From CAYPHJ01 sp964410485 (lineage in GTDB: Bacteria > Desulfobacterota > Binatia > UBA9968): a DNA stretch of 64,000 nucleotides. Below the pieces are notes generated by a model, which saw only the letters and a program-made list of their open reading frames with translations, had not been told where the DNA came from and did not search any database. The stretch is taken from NCBI GenBank assembly GCA_964410485.1, contig CAYPHJ010000003.1, forward strand, positions 27,198-91,197. Reading direction: 5' to 3'. The translations under genes and the position numbers were made by a program. Of this stretch, positions 43,720-50,699 are shown in pieces. Each line of letters begins with the position of its first letter. Within the stretch, counting starts at the first letter, position 1.

Positions 43720-44147
43720 GTGCACTTCCTTAGCTCGATGATGAGCAGACCATCCTGTAAAGAAAGCTGGCCCAGGGATAATGCGCTCTGTGTCTCAGCC
43801 AGGCTGAGGCGGCGTTCAAAACGACCAATCGGTATCTCCCATAATTTAAGCTCTCCGTCCCGGCAGCATTTGGGCATCGGCCGTTCACCGCTGATCACAA
43901 GCTCGCCTCCTTCCAGCCGCACTTTGAGCTGATCGGGTGCCACCCCCGGAAGGGCAGAGATTACCCACAGGACCTCGTCGCTTTCTATGAGGTTTAGAGG
44001 TGGCTCCCAGCACGAGATCCGGCCATGAAGTGCCCGGTACTGGGCGCCCAAGGCGATCTGAAAAAAATTTCGCTGAATGCGCTCGACCTGTTGCATCAAG
44101 TCGCTGGCGCGCTGCCACATTAAAAAATCCCAGTCCCGGGGTGCCAT
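43716..44147 (-). CDS. Hsp20 family small heat-shock protein
   Basis: A 143-residue alpha-crystallin-type chaperone that holds unfolded proteins. Alpha-crystallin domain at about residues 50-140: PLNLIESDEVLWVISALPGV, GGELVISGERP and GRFERRLSL, followed by the sheet end GLLIIELRK. The C-terminal I-x-I anchor is absent; it ends right after the domain. It is the first gene of a two-gene stress operon with lon (ATGA overlap). Upstream, a TATAAT box on the minus strand (44184-44179) is present, but I see no matching -35 box or CIRCE element. Confidence 0.9.
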   Translation of the reverse strand: MAPRDWDFLMWQRASDLMQQVERIQRNFFQIALGAQYRALHGRISCWEPPLNLIESDEVLWVISALPGVAPDQLKVRLEGGELVISGERPMPKCCRDGELKLWEIPIGRFERRLSLAETQSALSLGQLSLQDGLLIIELRKCT

Positions 44148-44418
44148 ATAAAATAAGCCTCACTTGTTAGGACGGATGATTATATACAAGAGACTAGCGT
44201 GCCTCCAGCCAATGTCAAGCAACTCGGCGTACGGACTTGGTTTTTGAGAGACCGTTCGATTTCGAGTAAATGTTCTTGACACAAACTGACTATGGCGGTA
44301 TAGGTGCAGCCCATATTTCGCGGCCCCAAGCGCACGAGTCGGCGAGGACAAAAGACCCCCGTCATTGTGCGATTTGAGTGATGCGAGCCGCGAGAGATTC
44401 CGAGGCATAAGAGACTCG

Positions 44419-44805
44419 GTGACTTCAATCACTTTCACAGATGTTCTCGGTTGGTCTGTGCTCGCGCTTGTGTTGACGTTTATCATCACGTTTGCCGGTG
44501 CGCTGCACGAACACTATATCAAGCGTGTGCGCCGAAAGCAGCTCGCGGACTATTCAACAGCGGCTTTGCCAGCGGCTTCCTGTCCGGCAACGGCGTCTAA
44601 AAAGCTCGTCGTGCGCGGTTATGATAGTCCTGAATTATTACGGGAAGATTTGTGGCTTCTGAGGCTCAACCACGGGCGTCACAATATCGCGCTGCTGAAT
44701 ATGCGCGTTCCGCCGTTCGAGACGAGTCTCGATAGCGGCCAGTCGCATGAACAACGAGTCACAGCCATGCTGGCGCAATATGGCGGGGCGCGTTGTGATA
44801 ATTGA
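44419..44805 (+). CDS. Hypothetical single-span membrane protein
   Basis: About 128 residues from GTG 44419 (the frame also opens at GTG 44365). One membrane helix (VLGWSVLALVLTFIITFAGA) is followed by a basic stretch (HEHYIKRVRRKQLADY) and a cytoplasmic tail with no family I recognise (LREDLWLLRLNHGRHNIALL). No strong ribosome site supports either start. It is divergent from hsp20-lon. Could be a small membrane regulator or a chance frame. Confidence 0.45.
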   Translation: MTSITFTDVLGWSVLALVLTFIITFAGALHEHYIKRVRRKQLADYSTAALPAASCPATASKKLVVRGYDSPELLREDLWLLRLNHGRHNIALLNMRVPPFETSLDSGQSHEQRVTAMLAQYGGARCDN

Positions 44806-44893
44806 ACCGGCCCGGAGCCGTCAAATCCCACCTGAAGAGAAACAGCTGCGAGACCATGCCGCTTGAGCGATGAGCCGGACAACTTCCTACAAC

Positions 44894-44963
44894 GGAAGTT
44901 CAAGGTTCCAGGTAACCTTCAATTCGGATCGAAACTTGAACTTTGAACATTGGAACGTTGAAC
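44894..44963. repeat. GTTCAA/GTTCCA palindromic repeat
   Basis: GGAAGTTCAAGGTTCC (44894-44909) pairs imperfectly with the stretch CTTGAACTTTGAACATTGG to GAACGTTGAAC (44935-44963). It ends 22 bases before the enoyl-CoA hydratase-like start. Confidence 0.5.
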
Positions 44964-44985
44964 GGTAAGACCGGAGAGGAACGTC

Positions 44986-45711
44986 ATGGCGGAACCCATT
45001 ATCGAGGAAAAAAGCGCGGACATAACAACTCTCACACTGAACCGTCCCGATATTGGCAATCGCCAGAGCGATGCCGTTTGGGCTCAACTCACTGAAACAA
45101 TCAATGCGGCGGAGAAACAGTCGCGTCTGATTGTCTTGAAAGGCGCCGGTGACGACTTCTGCTTGGGACGCGAAGCGATGGGCCAACCCGCCCCGGTTCT
45201 CGAGGCTTACGCCATGCGTGAACGCAGCGAGACGATTTTCAATTTGTATGGCGCGTTTCGCAGCGCCCGGGCGCCCATTCTGGGCGTGGTCCAGGGACGT
45301 GCCGTGGGACTCGGATGCGCTCTGGCGGCTCTATGCGATATCACGCTCGCGAGCGACAAAGCTCGTTTTCAGTTGCCTGAGATGGCGCACAACATCATGC
45401 CGACAATCGCCATGTCCGCGCTGGTGGATCGGGTGCCGCGCAAGGCCGCAACTTACCTGGTCTACTCCACAGAGGAAATCGATGCCCATAAAGCGTTGGT
45501 TTTTGGCATTGTCAGCAACGTTGTGCCTGCGCACGAGCTCGATTCGGCTGTGGCGAATCTCGTCGAGCGCTTGAAGAAAACTCCCTTTCCCGCCCTGCTG
45601 GCGGTAAAGGAGTACGCGAGGTCTGCCTTCGGCATGAGCACGCAAGCCGCGACCGACTTCGCGCGCAATCTGCACGCAACCGTCAATACTTTCTCCGGCA
45701 TGCGTCCCTAA
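44986..45711 (+). CDS. Enoyl-CoA hydratase/isomerase family protein
   Basis: A 241-residue crotonase-fold protein. The oxyanion-hole strands are in DDFCLGREAMG and GVVQGRAVGLGCALAALCD. In true enoyl-CoA hydratase the second motif carries catalytic Glu144 (GGGCELA type); here an Ala stands at that place, while the second Glu is kept in QLPEMAHN. So it is probably an isomerase, a hydrolase or another crotonase reaction and not a classic hydratase. The ATG has GAGAGGA upstream. It stands alone, between a GTTCAA palindrome and a GAGTCTC repeat. Confidence 0.85.
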   Translation: MAEPIIEEKSADITTLTLNRPDIGNRQSDAVWAQLTETINAAEKQSRLIVLKGAGDDFCLGREAMGQPAPVLEAYAMRERSETIFNLYGAFRSARAPILGVVQGRAVGLGCALAALCDITLASDKARFQLPEMAHNIMPTIAMSALVDRVPRKAATYLVYSTEEIDAHKALVFGIVSNVVPAHELDSAVANLVERLKKTPFPALLAVKEYARSAFGMSTQAATDFARNLHATVNTFSGMRP

Positions 45712-45716
45712 CGGTT

Positions 45717-45775
45717 CCGAGTCTCAGGTTCGAGTCTAGCGTTCCCCAACGCGAGACCCGCGACTTGAGACGGTA
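45717..45775. repeat. GAGTCTC-type palindromic repeat, copy 2
   Basis: TTCCGAGTCTCAGGTTCGAG ... CCCCAACGCGAGACCCGCGA then CTTGAGACGG. Shares its core with copies at 15743-15810 and 59033-59102, but is shorter. Confidence 0.6.
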
Positions 45776-45850
45776 CCGTTGCTTGATTATGAACTATGAA
45801 TAATCCGGGATAGATCTGCCCCCACAAACTCCCCGTGCAAATTCGCAAAC

Positions 45851-46330
45851 ATGGCGGGAAAACAAAGCGCGGGTATTCTTCTCTATCGCATTCGTGATTC
45901 GGCTGTGGAAGTGTTTCTCGTTCATCCGGGCGGTCCGTTCTGGACAAAAAAAGATGCAGCAGCTTGGTCCATACCTAAAGGGGAATTCGAGAGTCAAGAA
46001 GATCCACTGGAAGCCGCCAAGCGGGAATTTGAAGAAGAGACGGGGATTACGCTGGAGGGAAATTTCGACGAACTCACGGCTGCGAAGCAGGCGGGCGGCA
46101 AAGTCGTCTACGCATGGGCTATTGAAGGAGACTGTGACCCGGCATCCATCCGGAGCAATACTTTTTCTCTGGAATGGCCGCCGCGCTCCGGCAAACGACG
46201 GGAGTTTCCGGAGGTGGACCGTGGACAATGGTTCTCGTTGGCACAGGCCAAAGAAAAAATAGTCAAGGGACAGGTATCCCTGCTGAACGAGCTGCAGCAG
46301 AGGATAAGCACCGCGCATACCACGCGATGA
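45851..46330 (+). CDS. NUDIX hydrolase
   Basis: A 159-residue nucleoside-diphosphate-X hydrolase. The Nudix box runs from GEFESQEDPLE to AAKREFEEETGI, with all Glu residues that bind the metal. The beginning SAGILLYRIRD and WSIPKG resemble the NTP-pyrophosphohydrolase group that acts on oxidised or alarmone nucleotides. Its stop overlaps the next ATG (ATGA), so it is made together with a small P-loop kinase. Substrate unknown. Confidence 0.9.
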   Translation: MAGKQSAGILLYRIRDSAVEVFLVHPGGPFWTKKDAAAWSIPKGEFESQEDPLEAAKREFEEETGITLEGNFDELTAAKQAGGKVVYAWAIEGDCDPASIRSNTFSLEWPPRSGKRREFPEVDRGQWFSLAQAKEKIVKGQVSLLNELQQRISTAHTTR

Positions 46331-46782
46331 TCATCATGCTGTGCGGAATTCCGGGGTCGGGTAAAAGCACGATTGGCGAGATGCTCGCAACGCAACTCGC
46401 AGCTCTGGGCAGCGTTCAGATGGTGAGCTCGGATAGGCTCAAGGGACCCGTATATGCAAAGATCTTTCGGATGCTGGCCGCCAACGCGTGCCGTGAGGAT
46501 TTCCTCATACTGGATGCCACCTTTTACAAAAAGGAGTGGCGCCGACAGGTTAGCGCGCTTGCGCCGGAGAAAAAACTGGTCAGGGTTTACCTGGATTGTC
46601 CCTTGTCTGTCGCTCTTCAGCGAAATAAGAAGCGAACGCCAAATATCTCCGATCGTGCAATCCATATCATACACCGTAAAATGGAGCCTCCCGAGTGTCC
46701 TGAGATCAGACTGGATATTGCGAGCCTCTCGCCTGAGGATGCCGTTCGGAAGATACTGGAATACGTGCGCCGGGAAGTTTGA
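46327..46782 (+). CDS. Small P-loop kinase (AAA_33-like)
   Basis: A 151-residue kinase. Walker A LCGIPGSGKSTIGEML is at the very N-terminus, and FLILDATFYKKEWR is the Walker-B-like Asp region. The pattern resembles Zeta-toxin, chloramphenicol phosphotransferase and adenylylsulfate kinase-type small kinases, and tRNA or polynucleotide end-healing kinases; VYLDCPLSVALQRNKKR is the typical later strand and lid. It starts inside the NUDIX stop codon. The pair suggests nucleotide or RNA-end repair, but this is inference. Confidence 0.8.
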   Translation: MIIMLCGIPGSGKSTIGEMLATQLAALGSVQMVSSDRLKGPVYAKIFRMLAANACREDFLILDATFYKKEWRRQVSALAPEKKLVRVYLDCPLSVALQRNKKRTPNISDRAIHIIHRKMEPPECPEIRLDIASLSPEDAVRKILEYVRREV

Positions 46783-46809
46783 TTCGCTGTGTGCCATGCA
46801 ACCGTGGGG

Positions 46810-47223
46810 TCACGGGACGGCACGGGGGAGATCTTGGGCAAGTTCGATCAGGTGACCGTCAGGGTCGCGCACATAGGCGGTTCGCTGCCCCCAGAACCGT
46901 TCCGTCGGCGCCACTACCGGCACAGCGCCGCGCGCCACGATGTCGCTAAAAACGTTGTTTACATCAGCCACCTTGAAGCCGATCTCAAATGCGGGGGCGT
47001 TCGCCGCCGGCGCCTCCAGGGACATGCCTAGCGTTGCCGCCATCGCGCGGCGCGTGTAAAGCGCCAGGCGCGTCTCCCCGGTAGCGAGTTGGGCGTAATC
47101 ACCCGCACGGTGCCCGAGCGTGAGTCCCAGCACTTCCGTGTAGAAGCGAAGCGCCCGGTCCAGATCCTCGACAATCAGGATTACGTAGTCAGGGGCCGTT
47201 AATTTCACAAGTAGCCCATTCAT
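46810..47223 (-). CDS. VOC family (glyoxalase-like) protein
   Basis: A 137-residue vicinal-oxygen-chelate fold protein with two beta-alpha-beta-beta-beta halves: VILIVEDLDRALRFYTEVLG and the C-terminal AYVRDPDGHLIELAQDL, which carries the Glu metal ligand. Relatives include glyoxalase I and fosfomycin- or bleomycin-resistance proteins. The expected N-terminal His ligand is replaced (APDYVIL), so metal binding is uncertain. Its start overlaps the stop of the upstream lipoprotein gene by four bases. Confidence 0.85.
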   Translation of the reverse strand: MNGLLVKLTAPDYVILIVEDLDRALRFYTEVLGLTLGHRAGDYAQLATGETRLALYTRRAMAATLGMSLEAPAANAPAFEIGFKVADVNNVFSDIVARGAVPVVAPTERFWGQRTAYVRDPDGHLIELAQDLPRAVP

Positions 47224-47849
47224 TTCCTGCCATCGAGAAGATCTTTCTCACGCAGCGCATTGATGACCGTTTCGACATAGGTCTTGATAGCAGCTTGCGT
47301 GTTTCCCTGTTGTGTGGTTTGCAATGTGCCGGTCCAGACCACTTCGTTCTTCTTGAGATCGTACAGCGTGGTTTCAGAAGTATAGACTTCGTAGCGCTCC
47401 ACCCTCGGCCTTCCGAACAGACCATACCAGGTGGCCGACACATTGCCGCCAAAAATACCAAACGCCGGTGAAGCGTAAACGCTCGGGCCCAGTTCGGTCT
47501 TGTGTTCCACGCTCACCAGCCGCGCCGTAATGAGGGCATCGGCACCGCTTTGTCGTGCCGCGTGCTTGAGTTTGGCTTCGTCGATCACTTCGTCGTTCTT
47601 GAAATAGCGGTAGCTTGGCAGGGCATGAATACCGGCTGCTCTGAGTTGAGCGGCAAATTCGTCTTCGAAGTTTCTCCGAATACTGGTGGGCCCCTCGACG
47701 CCACCGACCATGATCGTGGTAAAAACCGGTTGCCGATACTCCGGATTGCTCCACTCGTTGATCAGCAGGCCTCTGGGGGCGCAACCGCCGGCCCCAAGGC
47801 TCAACAGCAGAATCGAAATCGAAACAACGCCACGACATAGATTTTTCAT
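47220..47849 (-). CDS. Envelope lipoprotein, DUF4136-like
   Basis: A 209-residue lipoprotein. Signal and lipobox: VVSISILLLSLGAGGC, with an Ala-Pro after the Cys that suits outer-membrane sorting. The mature part (INEWSNPEYRQPVFTTIMVG, FAAQLRAAGIHALPSYRYF, ADALITARLVSVEHKTE, LYDLKKNEVVWTGTLQT) resembles DUF4136-type lipoproteins with an alternating alpha-beta fold. ATG 47849 is backed by a perfect AGGAGGT. Function unknown. Confidence 0.8.
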   Translation of the reverse strand: MKNLCRGVVSISILLLSLGAGGCAPRGLLINEWSNPEYRQPVFTTIMVGGVEGPTSIRRNFEDEFAAQLRAAGIHALPSYRYFKNDEVIDEAKLKHAARQSGADALITARLVSVEHKTELGPSVYASPAFGIFGGNVSATWYGLFGRPRVERYEVYTSETTLYDLKKNEVVWTGTLQTTQQGNTQAAIKTYVETVINALREKDLLDGRK

Positions 47850-47953
47850 TCGGTTACCTCCTGCCCTGCCCGAGAGAAAAGCCGAGCGGCACAAATAAAA
47901 GGATAACACCGCGCTAAGCTTTTTCTAAGCGGGGGTGCTTTCAAGAGGGGAGA

Positions 47954-47984
47954 CGCGCGCCGCGACTTGCCCGCGGAGCGCGCG
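47954..47984. other. GC-rich hairpin upstream of the lipoprotein operon
   Basis: CGCGCGCCGCG (47954-47964) can pair with CGCGGAGCGCGCG (47972-47984) with small bulges. A 14-base perfect palindrome ATGCGCTAGCGCAT follows at 48012-48025. Possible terminator or repeat; no gene between 47850 and 48016. Confidence 0.35.
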
Positions 47985-48016
47985 CTTCAGAGGTTAGCTC
48001 TCGACTTCAGAATGCG

Positions 48017-48304
48017 CTAGCGCATGAGGAGAAGTGATTCGACGAAGCGGTCTGTGCCGTATTTGCTCGCGTACATGCCCGTTGCTCCTAGCGGTAAAAA
48101 AAACAAGGTCAGAAGCCATGCCGGCCATGCAAACTCGTAACCTAACCAACCCAGCAGATGGGGTGCGGTTGCAACCTCGAGGCAGACCCCGCTCGAGAAG
48201 ACAAGCAAACTCCTTTTCCACCGACTGGTCTGCGAACGAATAGACTCCGGGTCCCACAGGCAGAGAAGAAATCCCTCTATCAACGACGGCTCGCATTCTC
48301 TCAT
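48017..48304 (-). CDS. Possible small membrane protein (weak)
   Basis: A 95-codon frame. The second half looks like a real membrane protein end (WLGYEFAWPAWLLTLFFLPL, GATGMYASKYGTDRF), but the first half is irregular and there is no convincing ribosome site. It may be the tail of a decayed gene. The rest of 47850-48614 (about 750 bases) shows no other gene. Confidence 0.3.
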   Translation of the reverse strand: MRECEPSLIEGFLLCLWDPESIRSQTSRWKRSLLVFSSGVCLEVATAPHLLGWLGYEFAWPAWLLTLFFLPLGATGMYASKYGTDRFVESLLLMR

Positions 48305-48526
48305 CTTTGCGTGACTATCCTTTCCGCCGGGTTTCGGACGGTTGGAGATGATACCGCCCCATGGGGCCGGGTTCTCACAAATGATACGAAGCGGAATAGT
48401 AAAGTCAGAGAGTCAAGAAATCAAGCGAAGGCGGCGAACACACCGCGAGTCTCTTTACCTGTTTTCAAGCTCTTCATATGTCGAGGCCGGTCTCAACGCA
48501 AAAAAGAATGCGGAGCATGGCCCCGG

Positions 48527-48552
48527 GCACGGTTCATGAGCACGGTTCATGA
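48527..48552. repeat. 13-base tandem duplication
   Basis: GCACGGTTCATGA occurs twice in direct succession, immediately upstream of the TTGACA box at 48556. Confidence 0.5.
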
Positions 48553-48555
48553 GAC

Positions 48556-48582
48556 TTGACAGTGAGGGGCATTTGGTATGAA
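48556..48582 (+). promoter_or_regulatory. Candidate promoter of the CbtB-like operon
   Basis: TTGACA (48556-48561) and TATGAA (48577-48582), spacer 15 bases, which is short. About 33 bases before the CbtB-like start. No cobalamin riboswitch of the kind that often precedes cbtB is recognisable. Confidence 0.35.
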
Positions 48583-48614
48583 GATAAAGCCGGCTTACCA
48601 AGAGAGGAATCGGG

Positions 48615-48803
48615 ATGGAGAGAATTCTAATCGAGCGCGTGAGTTTGGTCTTTTCAGAGCCAGCTCTGTTTTGCGTGAAGTCGGGGCTATTTCTTTTTGC
48701 CGCGGCACTGGTTCTTTACGTTGCGCTGGCGGCTAACTATCCCGCCGTTCACGATACGCTGCACAACTTCAGACACGCTCTTGCGGTGGTTCCCTGTCAT
48801 TGA
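48615..48803 (+). CDS. CbtB-like small membrane protein
   Basis: A 62-residue protein with one membrane helix (SGLFLFAAALVLYVALAANY) and a C-terminal tail HDTLHNFRHALAVVPCH. CbtB, the small subunit of the proposed CbtAB cobalt importer, ends with a matching His-rich pattern (HxxxHDxRH...PCH), thought to bind metal. CbtA, normally next, is absent; instead a 332-residue protein with periplasmic domains follows, overlapping by four bases. The ATG has GAGAGGAA upstream. Metal uptake is a reasonable guess by similarity; the metal is unknown. Confidence 0.7.
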   Translation: MERILIERVSLVFSEPALFCVKSGLFLFAAALVLYVALAANYPAVHDTLHNFRHALAVVPCH

Positions 48804-49798
48804 TCAGAGTCGCTATATTAGTTGCGGTCTGCTTCCTGTTTCTGCTCCCGGGTACCGTTCAACCGCAAGGTCTCACAGTTCAATTCAATATTTCGCCGAT
48901 GATGGGCGAGCTGCACCCCGCCGGGGAGCCAGCCACTCTAGCGCTTAATGTGTCTCGCGCTGACGGCCAAGCCATCGACCATGGATGGGTCGATGTGCAG
49001 CTCGATGCGCCGGCCCCTGCGCGCTTTTTCTCCACAGATTTTCCACTCGTAGAGGGCAGTCGCTTATTTAGCTTGCGACTGCCACTCAGCAATGGGAAAA
49101 CGGAATGGCGGTACCTGTTCCCGATTCGTGGGCAGTACCGGCTCAACGTTGAGGCGCACTCCGCAGATGGCGAAAAAACCAGCGCCGTTTTCGATTTTAC
49201 CGTCAAGGAAAAGGGAACAAAGTGGCTCTTCCTTGGAGGGTTTACTCTAGCGCTGTTCGTTATCGGTGTTCTCGCCGGGAGAGTTTTCACTTCCAGACAA
49301 GCGGTAGCGGCAGCTCTTGCCTGTGTTTTCCTGGGACCTTTGACGGCTATCCCAGCGAGTCCTGTGCAGCCGGGCGGAAAGGCCCAGCTCGAAGTGGGTG
49401 AAGCGACGGTAGGACGGCTGACCCCGATAAGATGGCTCCTGAGCGATGTTCCCGACGATCGCGAGTCGAGCGCCACGCTGAGCCTGACGATCACTCACAT
49501 TGAGAAGGAAAAGACGGTCTTTGCGGTCACGAGGATACCGGTGCGCGATGAATTTCGCATGGAGTTTCATTTTACCGACGGAGCCGAGCATTGGCTGTCG
49601 GCGACGGCACAGACACAGGACGGGAGGCCAATTGATGCCGAAGAGAAAGTGACGGTCTCAGCTGTTGAGCCCCCCGTGGAAGCGACGCTACCCGCGCTGG
49701 CTTTTTTTATTGCCGTGATTGCTCTGGGAATTGGCGCAGGACGATGGAGCAAAAGGCACGGTAGCAAGTACGGCGCCGTTCTCAATTCTACCGTGTAG
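48800..49798 (+). CDS. Membrane protein with periplasmic beta domains, coupled to CbtB-like gene
   Basis: A 332-residue protein translated from TTG 48800, overlapping the previous stop (TTGA). Signal peptide: LVAVCFLFLLPGTVQPQG. A beta-rich domain (about 30-135; FNISPMMGELHPAGEPATLA, GQYRLNVEAHSADGEKTSAV) resembles Ig-like FixH/YtkA-type folds. Then two hydrophobic segments (LFLGGFTLALFVIGVLAGRV; AVAAALACVFLGPLTAIPAS), a second beta domain (190-295) and a C-terminal helix (LPALAFFIAVIALGIGAGRW). I know no named family. It may be the receptor or channel partner of the CbtB-like protein. Confidence 0.7.
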   Translation: MIRVAILVAVCFLFLLPGTVQPQGLTVQFNISPMMGELHPAGEPATLALNVSRADGQAIDHGWVDVQLDAPAPARFFSTDFPLVEGSRLFSLRLPLSNGKTEWRYLFPIRGQYRLNVEAHSADGEKTSAVFDFTVKEKGTKWLFLGGFTLALFVIGVLAGRVFTSRQAVAAALACVFLGPLTAIPASPVQPGGKAQLEVGEATVGRLTPIRWLLSDVPDDRESSATLSLTITHIEKEKTVFAVTRIPVRDEFRMEFHFTDGAEHWLSATAQTQDGRPIDAEEKVTVSAVEPPVEATLPALAFFIAVIALGIGAGRWSKRHGSKYGAVLNSTV

Positions 49799-49806
49799 AT
49801 TCCGGT

Positions 49807-50613
49807 TCAGGCTTCGGCTACGTCAATGAGCACGCCGTCTGGGTCGGCGAGCTGAAATTGACCAAAACAGCATTTGGCAAAGAGCCGTTGCCTTGCTTCA
49901 CGCTCGGGATTCTTTTCGGGACGATCATTTTGCTGAGACGTATACTTGCCGCCCAGCTGTTGTTCCAGATCGGCCTTGAAAGCGGCCAGGCTTTCCACTT
50001 TGAAGCCGATGTGATCCAGAGCCGGGCGCTCGATACCGGACCCTTCGAAGTCGGTAATCTGCCACGGGAAGATGGCGAGCGTAACTTTCCCGTCCGAGAG
50101 ATAATGATTTGGATCGCCTGCGGGCTTCTCCAGTTCCGTCAGGTCGAATACCGTACGGTAGAATTCGGCAATTTTCTCCGTTTCCAAAACACGCAATGCA
50201 AAATGACCGACGCGGCGCGGTGACTCCTCGTCTTTTTCGACGTACAGATCGCTACGATTTGCCATTCCTTGCTGGGACAAATCAAAGACATTGCCCGCTG
50301 GATCATGGGTGCTGATTCCGGCAAACGGCCGGTTACCCGGTCTCTTGAGCACTCGAACTGATGGATAGTTCTCCTTGAGGCGCGCAAACACTAGCTCCAC
50401 GTCCTGGACTTCGAAGCCAAAATGGTCGAAGCCGGCCTGGCGTCCCGGAGCACGCGGGTTGAGATTGATGCCGACGTAACCGTCGCGCACGACGACGGCG
50501 CCACCGGCCCGCGCCACACCGGAGCGTTTGAGACGAAACACGTCATGGTAGAAGTCGCCTTCTTGATTGACGTCGCTGCTGACGATAGCCAAATGCTTCA
50601 TTTGTGCAAACAT
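49807..50613 (-). CDS. Two-domain VOC family protein
   Basis: A 268-residue protein with two tandem glyoxalase/dioxygenase modules (about 1-120 and 130-268). Metal-ligand-type histidines are seen in MKHLAIVSS, FDHFGFEVQD, VGHFALRVLE and LDHIGFKVES, with Glu/Asp at strand ends. Such bimodular VOC proteins include extradiol dioxygenases and many uncharacterised lyases. The ATG has AAAGGAG six bases upstream. It follows the aldehyde dehydrogenase on the same strand with an 86-base gap. Confidence 0.85.
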   Translation of the reverse strand: MFAQMKHLAIVSSDVNQEGDFYHDVFRLKRSGVARAGGAVVVRDGYVGINLNPRAPGRQAGFDHFGFEVQDVELVFARLKENYPSVRVLKRPGNRPFAGISTHDPAGNVFDLSQQGMANRSDLYVEKDEESPRRVGHFALRVLETEKIAEFYRTVFDLTELEKPAGDPNHYLSDGKVTLAIFPWQITDFEGSGIERPALDHIGFKVESLAAFKADLEQQLGGKYTSQQNDRPEKNPEREARQRLFAKCCFGQFQLADPDGVLIDVAEA

Positions 50614-50699
50614 GGCCGGCTCCTTTGCAACGATGGGATAAAATAACCTATTTGAATGCGAACTCGGTTGTCAAGCTTTGCTCCGCTCCGCGCGAGTTC

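Noticed and set aside
48340..48614. Cobalamin riboswitch upstream of the CbtB-like gene
   Set aside because: No B12-box-like sequence or suitable stem arrangement could be recognised.
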